Shown here piece by piece: positions 15,610-24,824 of a DNA stretch of 64,000 nucleotides. The position numbers and the translations under genes are program-made. Origin of the DNA: Prevotella sp. oral taxon 376 (GTDB lineage Bacteria; Bacteroidota; Bacteroidia; Bacteroidales; Bacteroidaceae); NCBI RefSeq assembly GCF_003043945.1, contig NZ_PYXG01000001.1:992001-1056000 (forward strand). The letters run 5' to 3'. Each line of letters begins with the position of its first letter. Position 1 is the first letter of the stretch. Under the pieces are notes generated by a model. It did not search any database. It worked only from the letters and a program-made list of their open reading frames with translations, and had not been told where the DNA came from.

Positions 15610-18603
15610 ATGCAAAACAAAGGAATTGTTATTACAACAGCCATCTTGCTGACACTTGCAAGCATTTTTTATCTGTCATTCTCAGTAGCTACACGCTATT
15701 ACGACAGTCAGGCTGCAAAGCTTAAAGACCCGATAGCACAGAGGGATTACAAGGATTCCGTCAAGTATTTGGGGATTTATTCTTACCAGAAGTGCTTAGA
15801 GACTCAGATTGGTCTTGGTCTTGACTTAAAGGGTGGCATGAATGTCATTCTTGAGATCTCTGTTCCCGATGTGATAGAGACATTGGCGGAGCACAAGAGC
15901 GATGTGGCTTTCAAGAAGGCGATGGCAGAAGCTCGCAAGGCTGAGGAAACCAGCCAGAGTGATTTCATCTCCTTGTTTATTGATGCGTACAAGAAAAATG
16001 CGCCGGGACACCGCTTGGCCGAAATCTTCGCCACGCAGCGCCTTCAGGGCAAGGTGAGTCCTCAGAGTTCCGACAAGGAGGTTGAAAATGTACTCCGCGA
16101 GGAAGTGCAGTCGGCTGTCAACAACTCTTACGATGTGGTTCGTACGCGTATTGATAAGTTCGGTGTCGTTCAGCCTAACATCCAGAAACTGGAAGGTCAG
16201 GAAAGCCGTATCATGGTCGAGATGCCTGGCATCAAGGAGCCGGAGCGTATGCGCAAGCTGTTGCAGGGAAGTGCAAACCTCCAGTTCTGGGAGACCTATA
16301 ATTCCGAGGAAATCATCCCTTACTTTACCCAGATAGACATGCGCCTTGCCAATGGCGCGGAGGCAAAGGATACTGCCGCCGTGGATACGGCTAAAGCCGC
16401 AAAGCCTGCCATACAGGAAAAGGATGCGAAATTCCGGCTGAAGAATCAGGAAAACAAGGCGAAGGCAGTTGCTGAAAGCACAAGCGCAGAACTTGAGGCT
16501 GCCAAAAAGCAGCATCCGTTGCTCGCTATCCTGCAACCTTCAGGCAGTGGTTCCCTAAGCCTGGTCGGTTTTTCCAATGTGCGTGATACCGCTGCTGTCG
16601 ACGCAATCATCTATTCCGGGCTTGCACGGCAGATTCTGCCTTCAGATGTCAAGCTGCTCTGGAGTGCCAAGCCAACGGACTTGATCAAGGACAATAAAAA
16701 TGTATATGAGCTTCATGCCATTAAGGTAACCTCTTCCACGGGTCGTCCTCCATTGGAGGGTGATGTCGTTACCGACGCCTCGGACGAGTTCAATCAGCTG
16801 TCCGGTTTCCCGGAGGTTTCCATGACGATGAATTCTGAGGGAGCGCGCCGTTGGGCTGCCCTTACGAAAGCTAATGTAGGTAAGGCGATTGCCATCGTTC
16901 TTGACGACGCCGTCTATTCTGCTCCCCGTGTAAACGGAGAGATTGACGGTGGCCGCTCTTCCATCTCTGGAAACTTCACGATAGAGGACACCAAGGACTT
17001 GGCTAACACGCTGAAATCTGGTCGTATGCCCGCTCCTGCCCGCATTGTTCAGGAAGAAGTGGTCGGCCCGACATTAGGCGCGCAGTCTATCCAGCAGGGG
17101 ATCAACTCGTTTATCATTGCGTTCGTGCTGTTGATCATCTATATGCTGGTAATGTATAACATCATCCCGGGCTCCATCGCCGTGGGCGCCTTGCTCATCA
17201 ATGTGTTCTTCACGCTGGGTATCCTCACCTCGTTTCAGGCCGCCCTTACCATGTCGGGTATTGCCGGTATGGTGTTGTCATTGGGTACGGCTGTGGATGC
17301 CAATGTGCTGATCTATGAGCGCATCAAGGAGGAACTCAGGGCTGGTAAGGGCATGAAGCAGGCCGTTCAGGCTGGTTACAGCAACGCGTTCTCTGCCATT
17401 TTCGACTCTAATGTTACCTCGGCCTTGACAGGTATCATCTTGCTGTTGTTCGGAACAGGGCCTATTCAGGGCTTCGCCACGACATGGCTGATAGGTATTG
17501 CCTGCTCATTCTTCTCGGCTGTGTTCCTGACTCGTCTTGTTTACGAATACAAGTTGAGTAAGGAGAAATGGCTCAACCTGAAGTTCTACACTCCGCTTTC
17601 TGAAAATATGATGCAGAATACTGACTTCAAGTTCATGTCGATGTATAAGGTTACCTTCATGGTAGCGGCCGCGGCTCTCGTCATTTTCTTGGGAAGTCTC
17701 TTCGTGCGAGGTCTTGACCAGAGCATTGACTTCACTGGCGGCCGTAACTATGTGGTGCAGTTTGAGAAGTCAACTACGCCCGAGCAGGTGCGTGCGGTGC
17801 TTGATGATGCTTTCCCGGGTTGTACGAATGGTGCGCTCTCATTGGGAACGGACAATAAGACCATCCGTATTTCCACCAATTATAAGATAGAAAGTAATAA
17901 CCCGACGATTGACGACGAGGCAGAGTCAATGCTATATACGACATTGAAAAAGCATGGCATGGTGAGCCAGAAGAGCGTGGAGGACTTCAAGAACCCCGAT
18001 ATCCGGCAAGGCGGCTCCATTATCAGTTCTTCAAAGGTAGGTCCGTCGGTAGCCAAGGATGTTACCTATGGTGCGATCATCAGCGTCATTGTCGCCTTGG
18101 TTGCCATCTTCCTGTATATCTTGCTGCGTTTCCGCAACATCGCGTTCTCGCTCGGCTCTACGATAGCTTTGACCCTTGATGCCATTACCGTGATTGGCTT
18201 CTTCTCGCTCCTGAAGGGATGGCTGCCGTTCTCGTTGGAGGTAGACCAGACATTCATTGGTGCCGTGCTGACGGTCATTGGTTACTCCATCAACGACAAG
18301 GTGGTGGTGTTCGACCGTATCCGCGAGAACCTGAAACTGCACCCGAGGGAAGATTATCAGATTGTGTTCAACAACTCCATCAACCAGACTTTGGCTCGTA
18401 CGATCAATACATCTTTTTCTACATTGATCGTGTTGCTCTGCATTCTTTTCCTTGGAGGGAAGAGCATCCAGCCGTTTGCGTTCGCAATGACACTGGGTGT
18501 CGTGTTCGGCACCATCAGTTCCATCTTCATCGCGTCTCCGATTGCTTATCTCGTGCTGGGTCGCAAGATACGCAATCGTGCGGGCGAAGTTACGGAGCGT
18601 TAA
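15610..18603 (+). CDS. secDF: protein translocase subunit SecDF (fused SecD-SecF)
   Basis: Proton-motive-force-driven component that helps pull exported proteins through SecYEG. The 997-residue protein is a natural SecD-SecF fusion, usual in Bacteroidetes. The SecD part has one N-terminal span, LGLDLKGGMNVILEI, a large periplasmic P1 region and a five-span block beginning near residue 495 (GTAVDANVLIYERIKEELRAGK). The SecF part starts near residue 680, with SIDFTGGRNYVVQF and VVVFDRIRENLK. The Ala/Lys-rich stretch around residues 250-300 is a lineage-specific insertion in the periplasmic domain. A hairpin follows the stop. Confidence 0.96.
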   Translation: MQNKGIVITTAILLTLASIFYLSFSVATRYYDSQAAKLKDPIAQRDYKDSVKYLGIYSYQKCLETQIGLGLDLKGGMNVILEISVPDVIETLAEHKSDVAFKKAMAEARKAEETSQSDFISLFIDAYKKNAPGHRLAEIFATQRLQGKVSPQSSDKEVENVLREEVQSAVNNSYDVVRTRIDKFGVVQPNIQKLEGQESRIMVEMPGIKEPERMRKLLQGSANLQFWETYNSEEIIPYFTQIDMRLANGAEAKDTAAVDTAKAAKPAIQEKDAKFRLKNQENKAKAVAESTSAELEAAKKQHPLLAILQPSGSGSLSLVGFSNVRDTAAVDAIIYSGLARQILPSDVKLLWSAKPTDLIKDNKNVYELHAIKVTSSTGRPPLEGDVVTDASDEFNQLSGFPEVSMTMNSEGARRWAALTKANVGKAIAIVLDDAVYSAPRVNGEIDGGRSSISGNFTIEDTKDLANTLKSGRMPAPARIVQEEVVGPTLGAQSIQQGINSFIIAFVLLIIYMLVMYNIIPGSIAVGALLINVFFTLGILTSFQAALTMSGIAGMVLSLGTAVDANVLIYERIKEELRAGKGMKQAVQAGYSNAFSAIFDSNVTSALTGIILLLFGTGPIQGFATTWLIGIACSFFSAVFLTRLVYEYKLSKEKWLNLKFYTPLSENMMQNTDFKFMSMYKVTFMVAAAALVIFLGSLFVRGLDQSIDFTGGRNYVVQFEKSTTPEQVRAVLDDAFPGCTNGALSLGTDNKTIRISTNYKIESNNPTIDDEAESMLYTTLKKHGMVSQKSVEDFKNPDIRQGGSIISSSKVGPSVAKDVTYGAIISVIVALVAIFLYILLRFRNIAFSLGSTIALTLDAITVIGFFSLLKGWLPFSLEVDQTFIGAVLTVIGYSINDKVVVFDRIRENLKLHPREDYQIVFNNSINQTLARTINTSFSTLIVLLCILFLGGKSIQPFAFAMTLGVVFGTISSIFIASPIAYLVLGRKIRNRAGEVTER

Positions 18604-18642
18604 TCCGGGAAGACGATTCTCGTTAAGAGAAAGAATAAGAAA

Positions 18643-18672
18643 ACAGGCCCTGCACATGTGTGTGGGGCCTGT
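18643..18672 (+). terminator. probable terminator after secDF
   Basis: ACAGGCCC (18643-18650) pairs with GGGCCTGT (18665-18672); the loop can extend the stem with GCACA/TGTGT. CTGTTGCTGTTTG follows. Confidence 0.6.
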
Positions 18673-18690
18673 CTGTTGCTGTTTGCAGGA

Positions 18691-18756
18691 AGATTACAAG
18701 CAGTGTGTAATAGGATTACAAGCAGTGTGTAATGGGATTACACGCATCGTGTAATA
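18691..18756. repeat. 22-bp triplet element, class II, copy G
   Basis: Three tandem 22-bp units (18691-18712, 18713-18734, 18735-18756), each an imperfect palindrome of ATTACAAGC / GTGTGTAAT or ATTACACG / CGTGTAAT type. It lies between two convergent genes, secDF and the ADP-ribosylglycohydrolase, beyond the secDF terminator. Confidence 0.8.
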
Positions 18757-18861
18757 ATGTTTGTGTTCGCTTTCGCGTTTCCTCGAAATAGAAGATGGCG
18801 GCGGTCAAAGACATCCGGACTGAGCACATCGACGCTCAGCGGCAGCTGTCGGAGCCGTGCG

Positions 18862-19659
18862 CTATACATGAGAAATCTCCTGTTGGATGGAGGAATAGAA
18901 CTGCTCGATCACATCCAGCATGTCGCCGGGGAGGTATTCATAGGCTTTTTCTATGAGTTCCTCGGGTATTTCGTAGAATGCTTCGGCCATGCTTCCGCAG
19001 ATGGCAGCTTTCGTATCGGTGTCGCCTTTGGCAAGGACGGCGATGCGAATGGCGTCTTCGAAGTTCTGGCTTTCCAGGAAACAGCGGATGGCATAGGGGA
19101 CGGTTTCCTGGCAGGTAGCGTCGAAATGGCCCTCGTCTCCTATCTTGTAGATGTCCTTGAGGGGAGGGAGCGTGTAACCGAAGTTATGCCTTACGGCACT
19201 TTCTATTTCTTCCTTGGTCATGCGCACGGTGCGAAGCCAGTAAATGACGGTGGCCACGCACTGCGCTCCCTTTACGCCCTCGCGGTGAGCATGGCTTACC
19301 ATGGCCGAGCGTTCAGCCTCTCTCAGCACTTCGTGATAGTCGTCGAAGAGCCATCCTATGGGGCTTACGCGCATGGCCGAGCCGTTTCCGTAGGAGCTGG
19401 TGGGGTGCGAGTGGTCGCTGTTCAGCCAGTGATGAAACATGTTCCCATAGCCTCCCATGGGGTCTGGATAGCGGTGGCACCAGTCAAGCAGGGAGTCTTT
19501 ATAGGGGCGGCTGTTCAGTATGGCGTCGGCAATGGCAATGGTGCAGACGGTGTCGTCGGTGTAGTTGCATTGGGGAGCAAACAGCTCAAATCCCTCGACA
19601 GGTTTCTCATCGAATTCGAAACGCGAACCTACGATATCTCCTATGATGGCTCCCAGCAT
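18862..19659 (-). CDS. ADP-ribosylglycohydrolase family protein
   Basis: Likely removes ADP-ribose from proteins or small molecules. The 265-residue protein has the metal-binding TDDT motif at residues 34-37 and the GDTDTKAA motif at 211-218, both diagnostic of the DraG/ARH fold, plus SHAHREGVKGAQ and the N-terminal GAIIGDIVGSRFEF. No partner ADP-ribosyltransferase is visible nearby. tRNA-Arg lies 33 nt upstream on the same strand and may share its transcript. Confidence 0.9.
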   Translation of the reverse strand: MLGAIIGDIVGSRFEFDEKPVEGFELFAPQCNYTDDTVCTIAIADAILNSRPYKDSLLDWCHRYPDPMGGYGNMFHHWLNSDHSHPTSSYGNGSAMRVSPIGWLFDDYHEVLREAERSAMVSHAHREGVKGAQCVATVIYWLRTVRMTKEEIESAVRHNFGYTLPPLKDIYKIGDEGHFDATCQETVPYAIRCFLESQNFEDAIRIAVLAKGDTDTKAAICGSMAEAFYEIPEELIEKAYEYLPGDMLDVIEQFYSSIQQEISHV

Positions 19660-19691
19660 GGTCGTAAAGATTTACAAGTTAGAACAAAAAA

Positions 19692-19766
19692 TGGTGATCC
19701 CACCGAGAATCGAACTCGGATCAAAGGTTTAGGAAACCTCCGTTCTATCCATTTAACTATGGGACC
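19692..19766 (-). tRNA. tRNA-Arg (CCU)
   Basis: Minus-strand cloverleaf: acceptor GGTCCCA with TGGGATC, anticodon stem GAGGT/ACCTT, loop TTCCTAA giving anticodon CCT, T arm CCGAG-TTCGATT-CTCGG. The CCA end is encoded (19692-19694) and is followed directly by six T residues. Confidence 0.95.
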
Positions 19767-19776
19767 TAACCATTTG

Positions 19777-19808
19777 CAAAGGTAATACTTTAACATTAAA
19801 CTTCCAAA
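19777..19808 (-). promoter_or_regulatory. tRNA-Arg promoter
   Basis: Minus strand TTTG (19808-19805), 20 nt, TACCTTTG (19784-19777), 10 nt before the tRNA. Confidence 0.75.
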
Positions 19809-19871
19809 AAACTATCTGTTTTTTTCTTTCTGCGTTAAACTCTTAGGTTTCTTGTGCGTCTAATTCTTGTT

Positions 19872-22370
19872 ATGAATCGATTTCTGATTAGCTTTTCGCT
19901 GTGGTTAGGCGTGCTCTCGGCTTCGGCGGAGGGCGTTGTCAAGGGTAAGGTTCTGGACAAGAAAACCAACGCTCCGCTTGAGTTTGTCAATGTTCAAGTA
20001 TTCTTTGCCTCTGATACTACTTTGCTGGCGGGTGGCACAATTACGGATACCAATGGTTTTTTTCTGGTCTCGAAGCTTGCCGACGGCTCGTATGTTGCCA
20101 AGGTTTCGTATGTTGGCTACAAGGAGGCAACTCGCCATTTTGTCATCTCCAGCCAGAACCAGGTGGTAAATTATCCGGCAATTTATATTCGCGAGGATGC
20201 GAGGATGCTGGGAGAAGTGCAGGTTACCGGGCAGCGGTCGGCCGTGAAGCTTGAGGTAGACCGCAAGTCGTATGATGTCAGCCAGTTGGTGTCGAATGCC
20301 GGGCAGGCAGCGTCGGATGTGCTGGAGAACATTCCGTCGGTGGAGGTTGACAACGATGGAAACATCTCGTTGCGGGGAAATTCAAGCGTAGAGGTGTGGA
20401 TTAATGGTAAGGCGAGCGGTCTCACGAGCGACAATCGTGCCTCCATACTGGAGCAGTTGCCTGCTGAAAGCATCGATTGCATCGAGGTTATCGACAATCC
20501 TTCAGCCAAATTCAGCGCCGAAGGGTCGGCCGGAATCATCAATATCGTATTGAAAAAGAATCGCACGGCAGGCTATTACGGGTCCGTCCAGGCAGGTGTT
20601 GACACGCGGAAAGGCGCGAATACCAGTTTCAACATCAATTATACCAGCTCAAAATGGGACGCCTATGCCAACATCGGGTTCCGCCATCGCAACGACGAGG
20701 GCTACACCGACAGCGAGCAGGAGTATCCCGGCTCCGGCCTGTATCAGAACTATCACGGTACAACCCGTAACCAGGGCAACAACCTCTTCACCCGTGCCGG
20801 ACTCACATGGCATATTACCCGGAAGGACGACATCGGTATCAGCGGCATGTTTATGAAAGGTCTGCACAAGAACTGGGGCGATACGCCTTACCGCTACGGC
20901 CGCCTGAATACGGGCGAGGAGACGCGTATGATGCTCCGTCGGGCCACCGGACGCGGCGACATGGACATGCCGCATGGCGAGTTCAACTATCGACATAACT
21001 TCACCGACAAGCATTTTCTCGACATGACGGCAAGCTACAATCGCTGGAAGGCCGACAACGACAACTGGTATCAGGATTCCACCGTCTATTACGGAGCGGC
21101 CCCACAGCCCACGGAGTACGGCTACCAATATCGCCCGATGTTCGTGAACAGCCGGGGGTGGGAGTTCAAGATCGACTACGAGAACCCCCTCACCGACAAG
21201 TTTAAGATTCAGGCGGGATATCAGGGAAACCTCAATCACGAGAACACTCCTCAGGAAAGCTGGATAGACAACTCGTCGTGGACAGGCACGAATGCCGTGG
21301 AGGATCAGGCCTACTACAACCGATTTATCTACGATATGGATATCCACGCACTCTATTTCACGGCTCAGTATCAGCTCGGAAAGCTTGGCATTATGGGCGG
21401 TTTGCGAGGCGAATACTGGAAGGTGAACACCGAGAGCTACGACTGGGAGCAGGAACATGATGCCGCCAAGCGTGGAGAGCCATTCAAGAAAGACTATTTC
21501 GAACTCTTCCCGAGCATCTTCATGAGCTATCAGCTCACGCCGAACGACCAGTTCCAGCTGAACTATGCCCGCCGGCTTCGCCGCCCGTGGGGAGGACAAT
21601 TGAATTCTTTCCGCGATACGAGGGATGCCACGACGGTCTCGTTTGGTAATCCGGAGCTGACCCCGGAGTTCTCCAACTCGTTCTCGCTGAACTACCTGCG
21701 CACATGGAATAAGTCTTCGCTGCTCGTCAGTGCCTATTATCGCCCTACGACGGATGTCATGCAGCGCATCAACTGGCGCGGCTCTTCCGACGGGCTGATG
21801 TATTCCACCAGCGTGAATGTGGCGCGTTCCACCAGCTCCGGACTTGAAGCTACGATGAAGAATAACCTCTTCCGCCGACTCGAGCTCACCACGAACATGA
21901 ATGCCTACTACTATAAATTGAACGGCTTCAGCTATGACATCGACGGGCAGACCATCACCGGCGAGGGACGGCACAGCTTTACCTGGGACGCCCGTATGAC
22001 GGCAAGCCTCATCCTGCCTTACGACATTTCCGTCCAGATGAGCGGGCGTTACAACTCCCGGCAGGCCGTCTCGCAGGGATACCGCAAAGCCAGATACAAT
22101 GTGGACCTGGGGCTCCGCAAGAACTTCCTCAACAAGAAGCTCACCCTCTCTGTCAGCTGCCGCGACCTCTTCAACTCCCGCAAGTGGGAGAGCTATACCT
22201 CTTCCGACACTTTCTGGCGCCACCAGATCAACAAGCGAGGAAGCCGGAAGGTGAACTTCACGCTGACCTGGAACTTCGGAAACAACAACAAGAAGAAACA
22301 TCGGGAGCAGCAGGGCGGCGAAGACGAGCTCGATCCGCAAGAGCGTTATAATGGCGGCGGGGAGATGTAA
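19872..22370 (+). CDS. TonB-dependent receptor-like outer-membrane beta-barrel protein
   Basis: Outer-membrane protein of 832 aa with a signal peptide (MNRFLISFSLWLGVLSASAEG), a carboxypeptidase-like regulatory domain (VVKGKVLDKKTNAPLEFVNV, to about residue 100), a plug-like segment (DVLENIPSVEVDNDGNISL..., NPSAKFSAEGSAGIINIVLKK) and a large barrel. The N-terminal plug wording is typical of the OMP_b-brl_3 group, not of SusC, and no SusD is adjacent. I chose the ATG at 19872 because it begins a clean signal peptide; the GTG at 19854 adds six residues. The cargo is unknown. GH92 follows after 83 nt with its own promoter. Confidence 0.88.
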   Translation: MNRFLISFSLWLGVLSASAEGVVKGKVLDKKTNAPLEFVNVQVFFASDTTLLAGGTITDTNGFFLVSKLADGSYVAKVSYVGYKEATRHFVISSQNQVVNYPAIYIREDARMLGEVQVTGQRSAVKLEVDRKSYDVSQLVSNAGQAASDVLENIPSVEVDNDGNISLRGNSSVEVWINGKASGLTSDNRASILEQLPAESIDCIEVIDNPSAKFSAEGSAGIINIVLKKNRTAGYYGSVQAGVDTRKGANTSFNINYTSSKWDAYANIGFRHRNDEGYTDSEQEYPGSGLYQNYHGTTRNQGNNLFTRAGLTWHITRKDDIGISGMFMKGLHKNWGDTPYRYGRLNTGEETRMMLRRATGRGDMDMPHGEFNYRHNFTDKHFLDMTASYNRWKADNDNWYQDSTVYYGAAPQPTEYGYQYRPMFVNSRGWEFKIDYENPLTDKFKIQAGYQGNLNHENTPQESWIDNSSWTGTNAVEDQAYYNRFIYDMDIHALYFTAQYQLGKLGIMGGLRGEYWKVNTESYDWEQEHDAAKRGEPFKKDYFELFPSIFMSYQLTPNDQFQLNYARRLRRPWGGQLNSFRDTRDATTVSFGNPELTPEFSNSFSLNYLRTWNKSSLLVSAYYRPTTDVMQRINWRGSSDGLMYSTSVNVARSTSSGLEATMKNNLFRRLELTTNMNAYYYKLNGFSYDIDGQTITGEGRHSFTWDARMTASLILPYDISVQMSGRYNSRQAVSQGYRKARYNVDLGLRKNFLNKKLTLSVSCRDLFNSRKWESYTSSDTFWRHQINKRGSRKVNFTLTWNFGNNNKKKHREQQGGEDELDPQERYNGGGEM

Positions 22371-22418
22371 AAACATAATTTTTCCTCCATTCTTCTTTCA
22401 GGCTTTTCGCTTTTTCAT

Positions 22419-22426
22419 TATCTTTG
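22419..22426 (+). promoter_or_regulatory. -7 box of the GH92 gene
   Basis: TATCTTTG lies 27 nt before the ATG at 22454. A TTG start at 22424 would lie inside this box, which argues for the ATG. Confidence 0.5.
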
Positions 22427-22453
22427 CACGGAAAATCTATAATAGATAATATC

Positions 22454-24682
22454 ATGAAGAGTGTCAAGACAGTCATTTCGGCATTGCTGTTATTGTCGGC
22501 CATGTCGGTTTCCGCTCAGCCGGAGAGGGTTACGCCCTATGTCAATCCGTTTATCGGAACGGGAAAAGTAGATGCAAACAGCCTCAAGGGAGGCAATTTC
22601 CCGGGAGCCACGATGCCGTTCGGAATGGTGCAGCTGAGCCCCGAGGAGTTTGTCCGCCCCAACGGAGACGAGGCTTCCGGTTATGATTATAGTTGTAATA
22701 CGATATATGGCTTTGCCCACACCCACTTGAGCGGTACGGGCTGCGTAGACCTGCTGGATGTGCTGATGCAGCCTTCGGTGAAGCCCCTCGCCGCTCTCAC
22801 CGGGCAGGAAACTTTCCCCGAGACATTCAGCCATGCCCATGAACAGGCCCGTGTGGGCTACTATTCGGTGCGCTACGACGGCTCCGACATCCTCTCCGAG
22901 CTTACCGCCACCGTGCGCACGGGCATGACCCGCATCACTTTTCCTGCCGGAATGCCTCACAGCCTGATATTCGACATGGCGCACGCAGGCCAGAACCGCG
23001 GCGGCGACCGCAAGACCGTCATCATCAATTCACAGCTCCGCCTGCTCGATTCCATCACGCTCGTGGGCTACCGCAAACTCAGCGGATGGCAGAAGGAGCG
23101 GTCCGTATATTTCTATGCCAAGTTCTCCCGCCCTGTTACGGGAGCCATCTTCAAGTCGGGACAGGCAATCTTTCCAAGCGGGGATGTCGCCAACGGGCGC
23201 AACACCAAGTGCTTCCTGTCGTTCGGCAACGCCTCCGCCCCCCTGCTCGTAAAGGTGGCCCTCTCACCCGTGAGCATCGAGAATGCCCGTGCCAACATGG
23301 AGAAAGAAAACCCGTCGTGGGACTTCGACGCTGTCGCGAAGAACGCGGAAAGCGCCTGGGAACGGGAGCTCTCCAACATACGGGTAGACGGAACCGACGA
23401 GCAGAAGGCCATTTTCTATACGGGTCTCTACCATGCCTACATCCAGCCGAATACGATTTCGGATATCAACGGCGACTATGTGCGCTCTGACTATACTGTG
23501 GGAAGGCTTAAGGAGGGCGAGACCCAGTACAGCACCTTCTCTCTCTGGGACACTTTCCGGGCCTGTAACCCGCTCTACACGCTGCTCAAACCCGAGCGTG
23601 TGGGCGACTTCGTGAAGAGCATGCTGCGGCAATATGAGGTCTATGGGTATCTTCCCATCTGGCAGTTATGGGGCTCGGAGAACTACTGCATGATAGGCAA
23701 CCATGCCATTCCTGTGGTCGTCGATGCCGCCTTGAAGGGGCTTCCCGGAGTAGACCGGGCCAAGGTCTACGAGGCCGTGAGGGGCAGTTCGCTTCGCGAT
23801 CATCCGCAATCACCATGGTCCATGCTCGATAAATACGGCTATCTGCCGGAGCCCCGGCAGATAGAATCGGTGTCTATCACGCTTGAGAACGCCTATGACG
23901 ACGCCTGCGTGGCACGGCTGGCGAAGGCGTTGGGCAAGACCGACGACTACGACTACTTCAACCGTCGCTCCCGTTTCTATCGCAATCTTTATGATGCCCG
24001 GACGGGCTTCTTCCGTGCCAAAGACGAGCAGGGCAACTGGATGGAGCCGTTCAATTCCTATTCCTATAAGCCCGTGGGCATGCACCCCTATGCCGAGGGC
24101 AATGCCTGGCAGTATCGCTTCTTTGTGCCGCAGGATGTTCCCGATCTGGTGATGCTGATGGGGGGCAAGCGCAAATTCGAGCAGGCGCTCGACGCCCTGT
24201 TTACCGACGAGACGCGTGTAGACCTCGACGGTGGCGGCAATGCTTCCGGGTTCATCGGGCAATATGCCCATGGCAATGAGCCGAGCCACCATTGCGCCTA
24301 CTTGTATAACTGGTGCGGAGCCGACCGTAAGGCGCAGTATTACGCCAACAAGGTGATGACCGAGCAGTATAACGCACGGCACGACGGCTACTCCGGCAAC
24401 GAGGATTGCGGTCAGATGTCGGCCTGGTATGTCTGGTCGAGCATGGGGTTCTATCCTGTGGATCCGGCTTCGGGTGTTTACAGCTTCGGCTCTCCGCAGT
24501 TCCGCAAGGTGGAGATAACCCTCCCGGAAGGTCGTAAATTCATCGTCAGGAGCAACCGCAAGGGGAAGGAAGACTGCTACATCAAGAGCGTTAAGCTCAA
24601 TGGGAAGCCCTATAAGAAGAACCATATCACCCACGGAGACATCCTCCGGGGAGGCACGCTGGAGTTCGTGATGGGCAGATAA
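22454..24682 (+). CDS. GH92 family alpha-mannosidase
   Basis: Exported, calcium-dependent exo-alpha-mannosidase, most GH92 enzymes acting on alpha-1,2-linked mannose of N-glycans or yeast mannan. The 742-residue protein has a signal peptide ending ALLLLSAMSVSAQ, the N-terminal domain start VTPYVNPFIGTG, and catalytic-domain hallmarks: FSLWDTFRACNPLYTLL, GNEPSHHCAYLYNW (with the likely catalytic Glu) and GNEDCGQMSAWYVWSSMGFYPV. The linkage specificity cannot be read from the sequence. It is a single hydrolase behind a non-SusCD barrel protein, not part of a recognisable utilisation locus. Confidence 0.95.
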   Translation: MKSVKTVISALLLLSAMSVSAQPERVTPYVNPFIGTGKVDANSLKGGNFPGATMPFGMVQLSPEEFVRPNGDEASGYDYSCNTIYGFAHTHLSGTGCVDLLDVLMQPSVKPLAALTGQETFPETFSHAHEQARVGYYSVRYDGSDILSELTATVRTGMTRITFPAGMPHSLIFDMAHAGQNRGGDRKTVIINSQLRLLDSITLVGYRKLSGWQKERSVYFYAKFSRPVTGAIFKSGQAIFPSGDVANGRNTKCFLSFGNASAPLLVKVALSPVSIENARANMEKENPSWDFDAVAKNAESAWERELSNIRVDGTDEQKAIFYTGLYHAYIQPNTISDINGDYVRSDYTVGRLKEGETQYSTFSLWDTFRACNPLYTLLKPERVGDFVKSMLRQYEVYGYLPIWQLWGSENYCMIGNHAIPVVVDAALKGLPGVDRAKVYEAVRGSSLRDHPQSPWSMLDKYGYLPEPRQIESVSITLENAYDDACVARLAKALGKTDDYDYFNRRSRFYRNLYDARTGFFRAKDEQGNWMEPFNSYSYKPVGMHPYAEGNAWQYRFFVPQDVPDLVMLMGGKRKFEQALDALFTDETRVDLDGGGNASGFIGQYAHGNEPSHHCAYLYNWCGADRKAQYYANKVMTEQYNARHDGYSGNEDCGQMSAWYVWSSMGFYPVDPASGVYSFGSPQFRKVEITLPEGRKFIVRSNRKGKEDCYIKSVKLNGKPYKKNHITHGDILRGGTLEFVMGR

Positions 24683-24718
24683 ATGGGCAAAGGGGAAGCC
24701 AGACGCCGTCAGGAGGCT

Positions 24719-24784
24719 GACAATCTCGGCGATTTCGTTCCACGATTTCGGCGATTTCGTGGGACAAAATCGCCGAAATTGTCC
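24719..24784. repeat. 22-bp triplet element, class I, copy B
   Basis: Units at 24719-24740, 24741-24762 and 24763-24784. The order of the outer units is swapped relative to copy A (GACAATCTCG first, GACAAAATCG third); the middle unit again begins CACGATTTCG. It lies between convergent genes, 36 nt after GH92. Confidence 0.85.
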
Positions 24785-24824
24785 GACCGTAGACTACAGA
24801 TGTGAGGCAGGCTGGCCGCCGGGC

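Noticed and set aside
18757..19785. 342-codon plus-strand frame across the ADP-ribosylglycohydrolase gene and tRNA-Arg
   Set aside because: It runs through a tRNA gene and is opposite an enzyme with both diagnostic motifs.
20649..22376. 575-codon open frame antisense to the outer-membrane protein gene
   Set aside because: It mirrors the coding strand of a clear barrel protein and reads as low-information Val/Arg/Ala-rich sequence.
7293..24682. A polysaccharide utilisation locus spanning SusCD, GH92 and the outer-membrane proteins
   Set aside because: The SusCD pair is closed by a strong terminator and separated from GH92 by ten kilobases of housekeeping genes; GH92 and GH31 are each isolated.
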